From positions 1-5,661 of the forward strand of contig JAJYKN010000117.1 of assembly GCA_021788515.1 (NCBI GenBank): DNA of 5,661 bases, in the 5' to 3' direction. Below, piece by piece: positions 4,901 to 5,661 of this stretch. This stretch comes from Nitrospirota bacterium (GTDB lineage Bacteria > Nitrospirota > UBA9217). The notes beneath the pieces were generated by a model. It was not told the DNA's origin. It ran no database searches and saw only the letters and a program-made list of their open reading frames with translations. How positions within the stretch are numbered: the stretch's first letter is position 1; each line of letters opens with the position of its first letter. The position numbers and the translations under genes are program-made.

Positions 4901-5661
4901 CCGCGGACCCCAGCAGATTCCCGCGGGGATCGAATTTCTTGAACATATGGTTCCCCGTATCAGCGATATAAATATTCCCCTGCCGGTCCACGGCGATGCC
5001 GCGGGATTTATCGAACCCCTCGCTGCCGCTCCCGCGGGCGCCGAACATCCTCATCTGGACGCCGTCTGAGCTGAAGATCCGCACGGCATTGCATCCCCGG
5101 TCGAGCACGTAGATCCGGTTCTGCGCATCCACCGCCACGGCAACGGGCTCCTTCATTTCATCGTTCTCGAGCTTCAGGGTGAACTCATTCAGAAAGATGC
5201 CGTCGACGGTCAGGACCTGCATGCGGCTGTTATCCGTATCAGCGACGTAGACAAGCCCTTTCGTCGCCGCGATTCCCGACGGAGAGTCGAACTCCCCGGG
5301 GCCGTCGCCTTTGGCGCCGAACGCGCGCAGCAGCTTCCCTTCGCCGTCGAAAACCTGGATGCGGTGGTTCCCCCGGTCCGCAACAAAGACCCTGCCCTGC
5401 TCATCGACGGCAATGCCGGCCGGAGATTTGAACTGCCCGGGCTTGCTTCCTTTGGCGCCCCAGGAGTGAATGATTTTTCCACCCTGGTCGAGAACGATGA
5501 CCCGATGAGCGTCGGTATCGGCGACGTACAGCCTGCCGCCGGCAACCGCAACGGAGAGCGGCGAGTGCAGAATGCGCTGGTCCCTGGCCTTTTTCCCGGT
5601 CGCTCCGATCTCGCGCACAAATTCCACCTGTTGGTACGCGGCTGAACTCGTTGCAAAGAGC
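1908..5661 (-). CDS. Giant exported NHL–FN3–transglutaminase-like–TPR protein, 5' partial
   Basis: At least 1,250 residues; the start lies beyond the window. The frame is open to 5661 and reads LFATSSAAYQQVEFVREIG, the end of a signal peptide, so the GTG at 5627 is not the true start. Numbering from that GTG: about 19-285 and 296-565 hold twelve NHL-type blades (eleven with clear VADxGNxRVQVF-like cores, one degenerate near 318-330), predicted to fold as two six-bladed propellers. FN3 domains follow at about 570-657 and 660-750. At 757-880 is a beta-sandwich leading into YERHAIRWDQ. A transglutaminase-like domain at about 887-1040 has C968 (KSGDCDG), H994 (VPGHVFVMF) and E1030 (WIPLEMT), the last in place of the usual Asp. 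Three TPRs fill 1122-1225. The propellers and FN3 suggest binding of a surface or envelope partner; the enzyme domain may cleave or crosslink peptides. Substrate unknown. It heads an apparent operon with the small exported protein downstream. Confidence 0.95.
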   Translation of the reverse strand, partial: LFATSSAAYQQVEFVREIGATGKKARDQRILHSPLSVAVAGGRLYVADTDAHRVIVLDQGGKIIHSWGAKGSKPGQFKSPAGIAVDEQGRVFVADRGNHRIQVFDGEGKLLRAFGAKGDGPGEFDSPSGIAATKGLVYVADTDNSRMQVLTVDGIFLNEFTLKLENDEMKEPVAVAVDAQNRIYVLDRGCNAVRIFSSDGVQMRMFGARGSGSEGFDKSRGIAVDRQGNIYIADTGNHMFKKFDPRGNLLGSAGCRGDGPGQFREPCGIVVDRENTISVLDAEKNTLQMFSSERGDDKPLFPSSPLPSLEFLREFPGEAAALAIKDKRVWAISGNEVMELSDAPQPKFGASGSKEGLLKDPHGLAFDASGSFWIADTGNDRIQKFNPDGSFAQVVGSGGSREGEFDSPSGIAVSTKGKIFVADADNERVQVFSATGVFLGAFGKGGKTSGQFSEPVDVAVDKMENVYVADRGNERIAKYDSNGKLLWETGKSGKGDGEFKSPENIIVTPDNEVLVLDAGNSRVQVFDANGKFLRKFGSEGRGPGEFRSPRGMALENGIRLYVGDRGNARVQAFTLRHTPAVPKDVTTKERPHEIRLGWKANTETYFDRYDVYRLDPGAAEFALVATTKDPFYDDQNLPSNKSYLYQITSRAIEGNESGPSATITAATPRLVPAEPSKVSVEAREKQATLSWRPNSEPYLAHYNIYRKKKAVDKFEFLVACDKNVYVDRPLEDETEYSYKITAVGKEGDESPGSEVTAMTPKALLTAPPLEIDKIEMGEIFAAAYKHYEAHPLGKIVIVNNTDQTYAKVKLSFSIKDFMDFPTEIEMTDIALKQSVELQLKPVFSNKILEVNENTPLQSELKLTYYEGGEPKMVTRSFPVTLYERHAIRWDQKTKVGSFVTFKDQVVTDFTRAAVQPYVDAFPNLHQSIVYARAIYESLGVMGVVYLVDPTPYAEFSANSTIVDYTLYPRDVLAQKSGDCDGLSTMFAAAAENIGIETAFIDVPGHVFVMFNTGVSEKERGTLGFPDELLVLHQGTAWIPLEMTVVGSSFTEAWKKGAEEYRDWTAKGKADIVGVHKAWEQFKPVTLPPADFKPAKVKSEDIEAKYKDELETLAGQRLTHLSAEYREKLVKKPDDLDALTQLGILYGEYGLYAEALEQFEKMLANDTGNAAAHNNIGNIRFMQGKYEEALQAYTASLQAAPGDPGIMVNLAHSLQKLKKTDEAKKRFQDAAAIDPRVVRQYSDIASSLGVK
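1953..2267 (-). other. Three C-terminal tetratricopeptide repeats
   Basis: The segments LGILYGEYGLYAEALEQF, IGNIRFMQGKYEEALQAY and LAHSLQKLKKTDEAKKRF each start a 34-residue TPR with the canonical small/aromatic positions and end in a D/P-containing turn (ANDTGN, AAPGDP, AIDPRV). They form a protein-binding solenoid at the end of the exported protein; the small protein encoded next also carries a TPR-like hairpin. Confidence 0.9.
2508..2969 (-). other. Transglutaminase-like cysteine-enzyme domain
   Basis: This part of the giant protein matches the transglutaminase/papain-like superfamily. The nucleophile Cys (codon 2724-2726) is in SGDCDGLSTMFAAAAENIGI, the standard GxCxx(L)(S/A)xxfaxxxxxxGI helix. 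The His is in VPGHVFVMF, and the third position is in WIPLEMT, where Glu replaces the usual Asp. It is preceded by FVTFKDQVV and a helix VYARAIYESLGVMGVVY, normal for the fold. It could be a peptidase, a crosslinking enzyme, or a peptide-binding domain; the intact Cys and His favour activity. Confidence 0.85.
3380..3920 (-). other. Two tandem fibronectin type III domains
   Basis: Two copies of about 88 residues with the FN3 pattern. Copy one has IRLGWKANTE, DRYDVYR and YLYQITSRAIEGNES; copy two has ATLSWRPNSE, AHYNIYR and YSYKITAVGKEGDES. The shared Trp in strand B, the (Y)NIYR strand C and the YxYxITAxxxxGxES strand F support the call. They sit between the propellers and the enzyme part, a typical spacer or adhesion role. 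Confidence 0.88.
3933..5573 (-). repeat. NHL repeat array: twelve beta-propeller blades
   Basis: The translated region repeats about every 45-50 residues (about 140-150 bases). Each unit has a SPxGIAVD strand, a short x(G)xIYVADxGNxRIQVFD core and a GKxLxxFGxxGxGPGEF link. Core sequences in order include VADTDAHRVIVLD, VADRGNHRIQVFD, VADTDNSRMQVLT, VLDRGCNAVRIFS, IADTGNHMFKKFD and VLDAEKNTLQMFS, then a degenerate blade, then IADTGNDRIQKFN, VADADNERVQVFS, VADRGNERIAKYD, VLDAGNSRVQVFD and VGDRGNARVQAFT. A linker rich in Ser and Pro (SSPLPS, about residues 292-297) separates the two groups of six. The DNA copies are degenerate, so these are old duplications. Confidence 0.92.

Noticed and set aside
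1..5661. CRISPR array, tRNA, rRNA or insertion sequence.
   Set aside because: No regularly spaced identical repeats, no cloverleaf or rRNA motif, and no transposase-like reading frame were seen on either strand.

Overview
The window is a bacterial chromosomal segment of moderately high GC. The short SecA N-terminus, the ArsR-type regulator and the very large secreted NHL/FN3/transglutaminase/TPR protein together suggest a Gram-negative of the Deltaproteobacteria (Desulfobacterota, Geobacter-like) or Nitrospirota type. This placement is an impression from protein style; no marker gene is complete enough to prove it.

Layout. (1) Positions 58-288, minus strand: the first ~60 codons of secA, which lose similarity to SecA near position 108 and stop 17 codons later. 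What follows, at the window edge, is a non-coding-looking palindromic segment. (2) Positions 289-583: a divergent intergenic region with a possible secA promoter and a good -35 box for arsR. (3) Positions 620-958, plus strand: a small ArsR-family repressor, probably translated from a leaderless or nearly leaderless mRNA. (4) Positions 959-1338: a convergent gap holding a strong hairpin terminator (1067-1094) and, just upstream of it on the minus strand, what looks like the frameshifted tail of a third, decayed minus-strand gene (1131-1300). (5) Positions 1339-1869, minus strand: a small exported protein with one TPR-like helical hairpin and a Lys/Glu-rich tail. (6) Positions 1908-5661, minus strand: a giant exported protein, open at its 5' end, made of two NHL beta-propellers, two FN3 domains, a beta-sandwich, a transglutaminase-like cysteine-enzyme domain and three TPRs.

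The two intact minus-strand genes are 38 bases apart and read toward the terminator at 1067-1094, so they look like one operon whose last member has decayed. Both products appear to be exported and both carry TPR-type helices, so they may work together in the periplasm or at the cell surface. ArsR faces this operon convergently and has no visible target gene besides possibly itself. The most interesting items are the multidomain transglutaminase-like protein with its small partner, the decayed reading frame before the terminator, and the abruptly ended secA.
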